Assembly (NCBI GenBank): GCA_030685235.1
Contig: MU839123.1
Location: 1-64,000, forward strand
Direction of reading: 5' to 3'
DNA: 64,000 nucleotides
DNA from: Copromyces sp. CBS 386.78
Taxonomy: Eukaryota > Ascomycota > Sordariomycetes > Sordariales > Sordariaceae
Under the pieces are notes generated by a model. The model was not told the origin of the DNA, ran no database searches, and saw only the letters and a list, made by a program, of their open reading frames with translations. This document shows, one piece after another, positions 24,751-34,740 of this stretch. Within the stretch, counting starts at the first letter, position 1. The number at the start of each line of letters is the position of its first letter. A program made the translations under genes and the position numbers.

Positions 24751-24977
24751 TAGTCTGCAAGCATACTGCAACATTTATGCCCTCTAGAAATTGTATGCAA
24801 GACGGTGATTTTCAATGTCCCCACCCTCCAGCTCGCTGTCTTTATTAGGGATTTAGGGGGGAAAAGACAGGGTACCAGAAGAATCGAATTTACAGTGCTC
24901 CGGGCTCTCCAACTGTCTCCCCCACTCTTTTTCCCGGGCATAAAAAGCACATATTCGTGCAGTGTACTTACAGATTC

Positions 24978-25027
24978 TGCCTGATTTCCTTGGAACCTAA
25001 AACCGGATGCCACGAGTCTATACGGTA
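24978..25027 (-). repeat. right terminal inverted repeat of MITE
   Basis: Perfect inverted partner of 24701-24750; just outside the arms the match stops. Confidence 0.95.
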
Positions 25028-28000
25028 TTGGAATTAACGCTCTTGCCACTCATGCTGATGGGCTCTCCTTCCTACAGCAGGTTCAAGACGCGAATTTGGC
25101 AGTATCCTTCCGCGTCGTTGCCTGAGAATTGCATCTATCCGTTTGCGAAAGTACACAAACTTCCGGAAATGGAAGGAGGCTTCAGGTCATTATCCCTGCC
25201 AGTGACGCATGGCCGCCAAGGAACAATTCTGATTGGTTGAGCCCGCGCTATTGATGCACATACGTCACTGATGCCCCACACATGAGACGAAGCTCTGCTA
25301 AGCTTGTGGGGGAAGAGCCGCTGCGGTCGGCTTGTCAGGGGTGATGGACTTGCATTTACACTTGACAGCCGCGGTCTCCATATCAAACTGCCCGTGAGAG
25401 CGATGTCATCTTGGTTTCGACGAGAGGCCTCGCGTTGGTAAATTCGCCTGCCTCGGTCGATCATCCGGCACGAACGGTATCTCTCGGATTGCGAGATTCC
25501 CATCCTGTTTTCCCATGGCAAACTCGTTGTCTTCGATTGATGCAGTGTCGGCAGTCACTCATCTGATAGGAGGCTGCGTTCGCTGACGTGCCGACGTACG
25601 TAACGGATGTTCGATGAATTTCCCAGAAGGAGCAATGAGGGGTAACTCCAAACACCTTGTGTAAGCTCGTCGAACGCGGGCAACGAATCCAATTGGCAGG
25701 AGCGATTACCGAAGATCGAGGCCCGTCCATTCGACGTTGCTCCTTCGCCCAGTTTGTGGTTTGTGCCTGCCGAGCCTGGCTAGAGATGAAACGAATCGGC
25801 GATGAGTCGCAGCTTGGACGAGCTCGATCCAATCTTACCAATCTCCATCAACCAACAGACCAAGCTTCGAGGCAGGAACCATTCGCCTTTGAGCTTAGCG
25901 GAAGATCGTGTCCGATTTACACTTGCCCTCCCCTCATCAGCTGACAGGTGCCATCAAGGTTCTTACCTTGTTGCAAGCAGGCCGCAGCAACCGCATGGTG
26001 TCCACTGGTCGAGCATCACGATGAATGAGATGGAAGGAGCACACTGAGATCAGGGTGTTGGCAGTGAACGTGGGGGTTGGGAGGCGACTTCTGCTCGGAC
26101 ACTTGTTGAGAGTTTTGACTCAACAGGATCTGGAAGGGTCCAGTGGTCCGATCGTGACATCCACAATCTCGGTTTTGATCAAGCAACTCCAGATGTAGGC
26201 AGAACGAAGTTCGTCGGATGTGGCAGAAGCAACTCCCGTCAGTGCCATGTTCAACCGATGTTTCAACAGCCGAATTCTATGCAAGAAAGGCAGTCAACTC
26301 GAAAGTTCCGAGTCAACGGGTGTCGCGTTGCGCAGTCTCATCTCCCCAGACTTCTCCCGCCTCCCGTCCCCATCATGGAAGAGCTTTCAACACCTTCCGA
26401 GACACCTTCCGAGACACACGGCCGGTCGAGGCTTTGGTAAGAGTGCGTACCTGCCATGGACGACTCGTTGATCACTTGTGTACTTTGTTCCTCTGCAACA
26501 ATCCTCGCGGCTTCCTCCAAGGAAGTCTCAGAGGTAAGTCTTGATATATAGCCACTCCTGTACAGGTGTTCGCTGCTGGCAATTTGAGAGAAAACTGGAT
26601 TTGGTGTTGCGTGGCACGCTTGCAGACGCCAGTTAAGCTGCTGACACATCCATCTTCGCAGCAGTTTCCCTGAGAGAACCGCTTCAAAACGCCTTAGCCG
26701 CTTCATCCCGTCCGACGTCTGTCCGCCGACGCGAAGAGGCTACCTTATGAAAACACCACTTGACCGAGCAGTTCAGCCTACAGGGCCGACCTAATGACTG
26801 ACCACCCACCAGCTGTCATCCATTGATACCGAGTGTTCGAAAGACCTCCAACAAAAGTCTCGCGCAAACACATCTCTACTGTCCATACACAGGCGGTAAA
26901 CGAGATAACGCTCTATAAACGTGATCTGTGTGAATACCAGTGATACGCACAGCTACACATCAACGAGGCGAAGGCGAGATTGTTGACCCTGGAAGTTGGA
27001 CGGTGCTCAATGCTTCCCAAAATCCGCGGTGTCGGTTCTTTTCTCCGTCAGGTCATACACAGAAAAGAGCTTTCGTGGGTACTTGAGCTGAAGGAAGGGG
27101 TTTAGGAAATGCTAAGGTACCATGATCTCACCACAAACCCAAAGTAGGTTTGGACGGGGGAACCCAGCTTATCAATAATACAATCCTGGGTTATTCGCCG
27201 AGGGGCTTCGAAAGAACACCATGGGCTTCAACCGATGGCGATTACACAGACGCAACTTGGGCACCTTGGGAGTTCGGGATGGACGTGCCTAGGCTGCTAG
27301 ATCCAAAGGCGAATGGCCTGAGATTATACAGGCCAATACTGGTTTGTTTGTTAGCTTGAGACCTCTGGTCAACCTTTAGGTGTTTGCATATCTAACTGAT
27401 CCCTTTCGTTCTACAACAAACGCGTGGTCTTATCTTGCATATGCCATTTTGAAAATTTGTTATGACCTTTCTAATTCGTACTTGGCTTATCACATTTTGT
27501 CCTTGTGAGGCTTAGGATAGTTTGGGATAGATCTCGTCCAATGCGCAAGGTGTAGGTACCAAGCTAACAAACAACCCAGCATTAGATTGTATAGAAAGTT
27601 ATGATGGTATTTGATTTGTGAAAGGATATCTCGTCAAGTTTTGGTGACAAAGTCGTCTTCCGATCGCATGGTAGCACAGCGGAATTCTCGACATGCTGAA
27701 TGTCTTGAAAGAGACAGACTTCCATGTCAACGCCTCTCTTGGGCAGTTCTCAAAAGTTCAGGCAGATTTGAGAACATGACAACTCGCAAAACCTTCCAAG
27801 TGGAATGGGACGTTGTGCAAAAAGGAGACAGGTAGGTAACCTCTACGAGAAAAGCAAAAAGACAAACATACAACACCAGGGATTCGCTGGTCGTCACCGA
27901 CCCAACTACTAGTCTGGCCCTCACTGACTTATCTATGGGAGAGCGGACGGGATCCCGAGTTTTCCAGTGGGTATGGTCGTATGTACAAATGCGAGCCAGA

Positions 28001-28448
28001 AAATGCATTATATTCATACTCAATCGGTTCGTTTGGGTGTGAAAGCTTGATTACATACCCGCGTTCCAGGGGCTGAAAACCACACATTGAACTGCCCTGT
28101 CTTTGGAATCCGACCATGTTTTCCGATCGAAACCAGCCTAAACTTTCGCTGTTCGAGCCGGGAAGAGTAAGGTAGGTCAATGAATTCGGGATTTAGCTAA
28201 ACTCAGCGCAATGCTTAGAAGAAAACGACATGCCATGCTGATAATAACAACATTGTCCCCGTTTCCACCGCAGATACTGAGATATCATATCAATAAACAA
28301 GGACCACCCTCCCACCATCTCACCAACCGAGTAGTTCTAGAGCAATCATATCTTCCATCAATGCAAATATCTTCAACTGTTACATGTAAACTTCAGGGCC
28401 AGTTGGGAGGCAAGCCACCAAGCCACCATCAACAACACCCTGTCACCG

Positions 28449-31400
28449 TTACTTCTCAAATCTCTTGACCGCCTTCTCCAACTTCCCCTTCGCCGCCTCA
28501 TCCCTCAAAAGCAGCCTATACCACTTCTTAAGCATAATCATGTACCCAGCAAACTCCTCCCAATTCTCCACCGCCGGTCCCTTAATCTGCGGTGGTCTCA
28601 TTGTAGCAGCATCCACGTTCTTCCCCTCCCTGCCCTCCTTCCTCTCGTCGTCATCCTGCTCCTCCTCCTCGTCAATAGCCTCAAAAACAGCCCAAGCACT
28701 GTTGTCCCCCGTCCTAAGTCCAAACCCCCCCTTACCCGCCGCCGCCGTCATGCTCCTAATCTCCACCTGCTTCAGCAGAACCGCATCGCCAGGCTTGACA
28801 ATTGGCAATTGCTCTTTGTGGGCTTTGTACATCTGCACTTCCACCACGTGGTTGGGCGCGGTGGAAGGGTCCGTGATGTTGAAACTCATCATGTACTCCC
28901 TCGGTCCACCTTTAGCTCGAGTAGGGTTGGTCGGGGTGGAGGAAACGATGGCGAGGATGTCAACGTTTTGGCCGAGGTGGTTGCGGATGGATTTCAGGGT
29001 TAGACAGTTGGCGAATTGAGGTTCCAAACGTAAGCGGCGGGAGAGATCCAACTTAAGGACTGCGGGATCGTTGCTTAGGGGAGCTCCATTCGCTGTGGTG
29101 TCGGGATGTGAGGTGGCGATATCCTCAGAGGCGGCGGCAGAGGCAGAGTTGAAGGATGAAGCGACGCTGCGCTTCGAAGGGGAGGCGAGCGCGGCGGCTT
29201 TACTAGCGACGTCGTCATTTTCTTCGGTGGTGGCGCTTTTGGGAATGCTTCCTGAGCGGGCGCGGGTGAGTCGCGCGCTTGTGCGGAGAGGCTCGAGAGC
29301 TGGCTGTTGCTTTCTTCCGCGCTTAGCGGAAGCTGTCACGGCCGGTTTGACGAGCTTAACGTTGAGGCCAGTATTCTTGTCATCGCCGGATTGGGACTGG
29401 TCTGGAGTGACGGTCGTCTGGGATGGCTCTTCCCTCTGAATCGTGGCTTCCTCCTTGGCGAGATTTGCTTGCTTGGACTCATCTGCCTCGTCGGCTTGAT
29501 CCTCATTGAGGTCCTGAGTCTGCTCCTCAGAGACCTCCTCAACCACTATCAGGGAAACTTCATCTTGAGTCTCGACACCCTCCTCCGTAGTGGCTACTTG
29601 AGGTTCGGTTGTGGCCGTCTCAGTTTCTTCAACGATTTCCACTTGAGTGACAACCTCTGTGGACTCCTCGACCACTGTGCCAGCAGCGACCTGAGCCTCT
29701 TCGGGCTGCGAGGATCCGGTCACTTCCTGATCAAGCACGCCGCTCTGGTTAGGTGTTGAAAGTGGCTTTTCGTGGACTGCTTCCTTTGCCGGCGAGGAGG
29801 ATCCCACCAGCATAACTTCATCTTCTGCGACCTGGCTAGCGAAAGGCTGAGACACGGGAGGGGAAGAGGAAAGAGCAGCCTGCTGAGGAGCGTGGTCGAT
29901 GACATCTACAGCCGCGGATGGGCTTGCTTGCGGTTGCTGGGCTGCCGGAGCTTCCGTGACCGTGACTTCTTGCTCGACAGTGACCTTGGTCTCCTCCTCA
30001 ACCTCAACTACCATGTCGGCATCTTCCATGGCAGAATCCTGTCCATGCGATGCTTCGGTCATTTCTAATTTGACAGACTCTTCGTGCGTGACTGACATGC
30101 TATCCGAGTCGACTTCAATGGTCGCGCTCGTCATTTCGACTTCAACTGCCTGCGACACCAGGCCCTCGTTGGTATGGCTTTCGGGCCGAGGAGTTGCCGC
30201 GTCTGCCATCTCGACATCCTCATCGTCGCCATCACCCATTTCCTCGTCCGAGTCAACTTGAATAGGTCTGGGGGTATCTTGTGACATGAAGGAGACGTGT
30301 TCGGCATCGCTGACTTCCATCATGCTGGCTTCTCTCGACGCACGGACCATGTCATCAAAGAGCTGATGTTGGATTGCTTCCATTTCATCAACATCCTCCA
30401 CGCAATCAGATGTTTTCTGCTCTCCATCTGCAGGAGCAGTAACCGTAAGCGATACTTTCGGCTCAGCTTCGCGGGCGGTTTCGACATTGTTGGTCTCCAG
30501 CCGCTCCTCCTCCTCAACGGTTAGAGTCTTTTGCACCGTCTCTTCAAGAGCGATGGGCGATTTCGCTGTACCTTGCGTTTCGTCCGGCTCAGCTTGAGTC
30601 TCATCTTCTTTGGGCTCATCGACGGTCTCCGCGGTCTTCACGACGGTGCCTTTCTCCGGTTTGGCCTCTTGAACAGCGGATTCGGCATCCTTAACCTCCG
30701 AGACTCCCTTATCGGTTTCCTTGACTTCCTCAACGATGTCCGTGGTCTCAGCAGCGACTGCCTTCTTGTCGCCATCATCTTTTTCCTCTGCCTTCTCTTC
30801 AACCTCCTGCTTAACCTCGATCTTCTCCTCATCCTCAACTTCAAGAACGACCCCTTCTTTATCGTCCTTTTCTACCACCTCAATAGCTTCCTCATCCATC
30901 ACGTCTTTGTCCTCCCCATCAATCTCTTCAAGCATGTCTTCCTCGCTTTCACTCTCAATTGGCTCGAAAGTATCATCATCATCCTCCTGTTCCTCCTCAT
31001 CTTCTTCATCTTCTTCCTCACTGGTCGTGTCAAGCAGGTCCACAACCTGTTGACTGCTACCCTGTTCTCGATCCTCATCTTCGTCTTCCTCCGCGATCTC
31101 ACTATTCTCTTCCTCATCTTCGTCAAGCATCTCGTCGTCCTCTCCCGAATCGGACTCTTCCTCAGGCCGCTCAATGATTCCTGCATCACTTGAGAACCCT
31201 TGGAATGTTTCGTCATTGGCTTCGGACTCAGATTTGTCTTCCTCTTGCTCGTCGAGTTGATCACGTTCCACCTTTGGTAGAGCCTCTTCACTGGATTTGG
31301 AGTCAGATTCGTGCTTATTGACTTGTGCTTCCGATTCGGTGTCGAGAGTCTGGGGTGGCTGAGTGCTCTGCGCGGGACTTTCCACTTCACTAGTATTCTC

Positions 31401-33941
31401 CTTAACATCAGCTAGGCTGGAAGTTGGAGCCACTTCAGTACCCGTGTCAGTAGTCGGTTCTGTATGAACGATCTCCATCGCAGACGCTAGTGGCTTTGCG
31501 TCGTCTTTGGGCTGGAGGTCATCGTCCTTCTGATCCGCTGATGATGGCTTATCCAGGTGTCCGACCCATGGTTTTGATTGATTCTCAGTGGGCTCTTCCT
31601 TGGTAACAAGCTTCTCAACGGTATCTTCTTCCTTTGCGACAGGCTGATCCTTCTCGGCAGGCGGAGATTTCTCTGTTTGCTGAAGACTGGTGCCTTCGGT
31701 AGACGTAGTTGCGGGCTTAAGAGGAGATGAATGGCGAATGCTGAGTTGTCGAGTCATCGTACGTCTGTTCGTAGGGGGAGTTGGTTGAGGTGGTGGAGGA
31801 GCCTCGTCCTCGTCCTCCGAATCTGATAACAAGCTTATAACGACTGGATCCGACGGTGCGGCAGCAGCTGGTGCACGCCCTGGAGGACGCTGACCGAGGT
31901 GATTATCCTCGGAATCGTACGCATCCTCATCATCATACTGCGCGCGCTCACGCTCCCAGTCTTCGGCATAGTCGCCCATTTCCTCGTCTTTATCTTCATC
32001 GTAGACGTCACCCTCGCCATATCGCTCTGCGACCTCCAGCTCGACTTCTTCCTCGTCTTGACTGATTCCCTCGTCGTCGCTTTCGGGCTTATTGTATTCG
32101 CGTTGGTCATAGTCGCCTTCTTCGAGTTCCTCTCCAAACTCATCGTATTGGACTCCGTTGTCAACACCAGTATCATCTTCATCGGCGTCACTAATCTCTT
32201 CGTTCTCCACAAGCTCCTCGATTTCAGATCTCTCTGCATCTTTCTCAGATTCTGCTCGTGATCCAGGCTCTTCAAACTCAAGAGTGCCTTCGGTGCCCGT
32301 TCCGTAGCTGCTAAAGCCTTTTGGAACTTGATCTGGACGGGTCGGGTCGGCATGCAGCGAAGGATCCTCGATGATGGCTGGAGTACCCTCGTTGAGAGCG
32401 TCGGCCCCAAAATGACCCCCCTCGATTGGGTTGTAATGCGGTGCCTGAGTTGCCATCTCCCACTGGCCTCGCTCAAAACTCTCCGTATCTGTCGGCACTG
32501 GCACTAAGTTATAGTCCTGGCCATGTTGCAGTTCGGGGTTACTCTGGGCAATATTCATGTACGACTCCATGCCCTCGTACTTAGCGGGGATAGAATGATC
32601 GAGGTAAGAATCCGGATATGGTCCCGTTTCTGGCGCAGCGTGCATCTGCGGTTCTGGAACTCTTGACTGGGGAGCCTGGGGGGTGTGGGAAAAACCGAAC
32701 CTCACTTGGTCGGCGATACCATAATCGGATTCAACAGGGACACTAGCCGGTGTGCCGAACATGGAAAGGCCAGATACCGCGGGTTTCGATGATCCAAATA
32801 ACGAGTTAGCCGCTGGGTGAGCTTGGATGTCGGTATGTTGGTATGGATAGGACTGGCTTATGGTTCCATTTGCCATACCAAGAATGTGGGAGGCGGCCTG
32901 GGCCACTTCTGTCTCCTGAAGCGCGATATCCTTTGATGTCCCCTGGTTTCCAATATCCGCCTTCTCCCAAGTGGCCGGGCGTGGAACTGCTTCAACATTT
33001 TCTGTTAGGGCCTGCTCGGATGCCGCCGATGGGATGGGCGTCATCTCAGATTCAACGGTCTGGCTAGCTCCATCCGTCATTTTGGGCTTTGCTGCAGGGG
33101 CTTCTGTAACCTTATCTTCCTCCATAGCATCGTGATCCGGTGACTTTGGCTGGCTCACTTGGTCTTCCTCGGGTGCAAGTTCCGGCTCAGGACTCGGGGA
33201 TTTACTAGAATATCTCCAGCCATTGCTCTTCCGCGCGAAGCGTGATCGCTTGCGACCTTTGCCCATGATGCCACCATCCTCCTCGAATATGTCCAGTCCG
33301 TCTTCGAAAAGGGAGCCGTATGAAATCCTGGCCCTCTTGATGAAAGCAGGCGATGGGTATTCGTTCAAGGCAATATCTGGGACCTTTCGAATAGCCGATA
33401 GGTTGTCAATAACGGCCGGTTCAGGCTCATCCACGGTTTGCTCCAGCTGCTGTATCGCTGATGGTTCTGGCAGCTCGTTCGGCAACTCGATTTGTGTGCT
33501 ATCGACGTTGATGTGTTTCGGTTCGTCGGAACCGTTCAGCTTGACCTGAAGCACCAATTTTTTGGTGAACTGCAACTGCCAGTCTACTCGAGCCCCAGGA
33601 ATGCGCCCGGCCGACTCGTCCTTTGTCCACTCGACGCCGTCGAGACCGAGCAACACCTCGTCGCAAGCTCCCAGTCCGCAGTCGGCGACGGTCTTTGCGC
33701 TAGGTCCATGGAGCTGCACCCGCACTTGGCCCTTGGTTCGACGGAGGCGCACATCGGGTTCGGCGAGTAGGAAAGCGAGAGTATGGGTGACCCTGTTATA
33801 CGGCCATGTGATGGTGACCTCGCCCCGGACACTTCGCGAATTCTGGTCTGGGAGTTCTGGGTCTAGTTGCGCAATTGGCGTCACTGTCCGAGATTCGAGA
33901 GCCGCGACGGCTGCACCATCGGTCGCATCGGCCGATGCCAT
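28449..33941 (-). CDS. giant acidic protein with C-terminal POT1/Cdc13-type OB fold
   Basis: A single exon of 5.5 kb encodes 1830 residues, starting at the ATG at 33941 (MASADATDG). The open frame extends ten codons upstream but only to a TTG. The N-terminal 150 residues look folded and globular. The centre (about 500-1600) is highly acidic, with long Glu/Asp runs, many Ser/Thr and no membrane segment, so it is probably disordered. At about 1640-1760 lies a Telo_bind-like domain: LKSIRNHLGQNVDILAIV, a MMSFNITDPS strand, VEVQMYKAHKEQLP and KPGDAVLLKQVEI, as in the single-stranded-telomere-binding OB fold of Pot1/Cdc13. A basic C-terminal helix follows (WEEFAGYMIMLKKWYRLLL). A nuclear ssDNA-binding or telomere role is inferred from the domain only; the size is far above fission yeast Pot1 (about 555 residues). 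Confidence 0.88.
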   Translation of the reverse strand: MASADATDGAAVAALESRTVTPIAQLDPELPDQNSRSVRGEVTITWPYNRVTHTLAFLLAEPDVRLRRTKGQVRVQLHGPSAKTVADCGLGACDEVLLGLDGVEWTKDESAGRIPGARVDWQLQFTKKLVLQVKLNGSDEPKHINVDSTQIELPNELPEPSAIQQLEQTVDEPEPAVIDNLSAIRKVPDIALNEYPSPAFIKRARISYGSLFEDGLDIFEEDGGIMGKGRKRSRFARKSNGWRYSSKSPSPEPELAPEEDQVSQPKSPDHDAMEEDKVTEAPAAKPKMTDGASQTVESEMTPIPSAASEQALTENVEAVPRPATWEKADIGNQGTSKDIALQETEVAQAASHILGMANGTISQSYPYQHTDIQAHPAANSLFGSSKPAVSGLSMFGTPASVPVESDYGIADQVRFGFSHTPQAPQSRVPEPQMHAAPETGPYPDSYLDHSIPAKYEGMESYMNIAQSNPELQHGQDYNLVPVPTDTESFERGQWEMATQAPHYNPIEGGHFGADALNEGTPAIIEDPSLHADPTRPDQVPKGFSSYGTGTEGTLEFEEPGSRAESEKDAERSEIEELVENEEISDADEDDTGVDNGVQYDEFGEELEEGDYDQREYNKPESDDEGISQDEEEVELEVAERYGEGDVYDEDKDEEMGDYAEDWERERAQYDDEDAYDSEDNHLGQRPPGRAPAAAAPSDPVVISLLSDSEDEDEAPPPPQPTPPTNRRTMTRQLSIRHSSPLKPATTSTEGTSLQQTEKSPPAEKDQPVAKEEDTVEKLVTKEEPTENQSKPWVGHLDKPSSADQKDDDLQPKDDAKPLASAMEIVHTEPTTDTGTEVAPTSSLADVKENTSEVESPAQSTQPPQTLDTESEAQVNKHESDSKSSEEALPKVERDQLDEQEEDKSESEANDETFQGFSSDAGIIERPEEESDSGEDDEMLDEDEEENSEIAEEDEDEDREQGSSQQVVDLLDTTSEEEDEEDEEEQEDDDDTFEPIESESEEDMLEEIDGEDKDVMDEEAIEVVEKDDKEGVVLEVEDEEKIEVKQEVEEKAEEKDDGDKKAVAAETTDIVEEVKETDKGVSEVKDAESAVQEAKPEKGTVVKTAETVDEPKEDETQAEPDETQGTAKSPIALEETVQKTLTVEEEERLETNNVETAREAEPKVSLTVTAPADGEQKTSDCVEDVDEMEAIQHQLFDDMVRASREASMMEVSDAEHVSFMSQDTPRPIQVDSDEEMGDGDDEDVEMADAATPRPESHTNEGLVSQAVEVEMTSATIEVDSDSMSVTHEESVKLEMTEASHGQDSAMEDADMVVEVEEETKVTVEQEVTVTEAPAAQQPQASPSAAVDVIDHAPQQAALSSSPPVSQPFASQVAEDEVMLVGSSSPAKEAVHEKPLSTPNQSGVLDQEVTGSSQPEEAQVAAGTVVEESTEVVTQVEIVEETETATTEPQVATTEEGVETQDEVSLIVVEEVSEEQTQDLNEDQADEADESKQANLAKEEATIQREEPSQTTVTPDQSQSGDDKNTGLNVKLVKPAVTASAKRGRKQQPALEPLRTSARLTRARSGSIPKSATTEENDDVASKAAALASPSKRSVASSFNSASAAASEDIATSHPDTTANGAPLSNDPAVLKLDLSRRLRLEPQFANCLTLKSIRNHLGQNVDILAIVSSTPTNPTRAKGGPREYMMSFNITDPSTAPNHVVEVQMYKAHKEQLPIVKPGDAVLLKQVEIRSMTAAAGKGGFGLRTGDNSAWAVFEAIDEEEEQDDDERKEGREGKNVDAATMRPPQIKGPAVENWEEFAGYMIMLKKWYRLLLRDEAAKGKLEKAVKRFEK

Positions 33942-34562
33942 TTTCGTGCGAGTCGAGTTGGCCGGGGCCAAAATTCGGGATTATCGAAAAAGAAAGAAAA
34001 AAAGGTAGAGGAAAAGACGATTATGTCATTTAGTGAAGCCCGTCGCGAAGCCAGCGCAAAGGGTGTTGCAGCAGGTACAGCGTGCAGTACTGGGGTCGGA
34101 TAGGTGAGGTGTAGTTGTAGGCAGGCAGATCTGACAGCTCAGCGCCGGGATCAGTGACAGTGACAGTGACAGGACCAGCAAGGTGCCTGAGACGAAAGAT
34201 TGCTGATTGTCAGATGAGATGGAATCAACCAAACAACAGGTTGTGAGCAAAGATATGGTTTCACCTCCAGACAAGATGCTTGGTAGAGAGGAGTCACGAA
34301 GCCTCAGCTAAAGGCAAAAGAAGGGGAGAGGAAAGAGTGCCCACTGTGGACGGACGGGAGCGTCCCAGGTGATGATGACAGCTTCAAAGAGCTGTGTTTG
34401 CTCCAGTTGGTGATGCAATGGAATTGTGAAAGCTTTCCTCCAGGCGCCAAAAATACCCGACTTATCGGTGCGATAGGGCAGTTTCGCGTGCCAGGGCACA
34501 GCTCGACTTGCCGTTTGCGTCTTCCGTCGGGCTAGAAAGGGAAGGCGGTGGAAGCTCAATTG
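33942..34562. other. promoter side of POT1-like gene, left of copia element
   Basis: About 620 bp of normal-composition DNA between the start of the minus-strand POT1-like gene and the retroelement. No gene is seen. Confidence 0.6.
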
Positions 34563-34567
34563 ACAAG
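34563..34567. repeat. left target-site duplication of copia element (ACAAG)
   Basis: ACAAG just outside the left LTR pairs with ATAAG just outside the right LTR (39990-39994); the one difference is a C-to-T change at a CpA, as RIP would make. Confidence 0.65.
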
Positions 34568-34740
34568 TGTCAGATTACAGGGTGCAGATCACACCTAGAT
34601 GTAGAGGGTCCCAGTCACCTGACTAAAGGTCTTGGCATTTCTGGGATACCCGAACACCCCCCAGACCTTCTGGAGCGGATCTATTCGAGAGCCAGTTTTT
34701 AAATAGTTCAATCAACTAGTTCATACTAATAAATTTGACA
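34568..34740 (+). repeat. left LTR of copia element
   Basis: A 173-bp repeat beginning TGTCAG and ending TTTGACA. It aligns with 39815-39989. Its outer part keeps many CpA/TpG sites and normal base composition; its inner end is C-to-T/G-to-A mutated relative to the right copy. Confidence 0.9.

Larger units (their letters stand above)
24701..25027. mobile_element. candidate MITE with perfect 50-bp inverted arms
   Basis: The arm at 24701-24750 (beginning TACCGTATAGACTCG, ending AAATCAGGCA) is the exact reverse complement of 24978-25027. Inside the perfect arms about 20 more bases are imperfectly inverted, differing by transitions (24751-24772 against 24957-24977). The ends can be read as TA plus CCGTATAG...CTATACGG plus TA, which suggests a TA target duplication of Tc1/mariner type. 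The 227-bp centre has no coding frame. Such perfect arms imply recent movement or conversion; being shorter than the usual RIP threshold may protect it. Confidence 0.75.
23951..28448. other. long non-coding region upstream of grg-1
   Basis: About 4.5 kb with no supported gene. It contains C4T/AG4-type elements (for example near 24373 and 24435) that could be stress-response sites for grg-1, the MITE at 24701-25027, a 12-bp tandem duplication near 26389-26415 and, from 27360, a moderately AT-rich stretch leading to the 3' end of the POT1-like gene. Frames of up to about 165 codons occur but none has family or splice support. Confidence 0.5.

Noticed and set aside
33942..33971. Ten-codon N-terminal extension of the POT1-like protein
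   Set aside because: It would begin at TTG; the first ATG in frame is at 33941.
28465..34008. Many long plus-strand frames opposite the POT1-like gene
   Set aside because: They are antisense shadows of biased acidic codons (GAG/GAT), composed of Leu/Ser/Phe runs with no domains or starts of their own.
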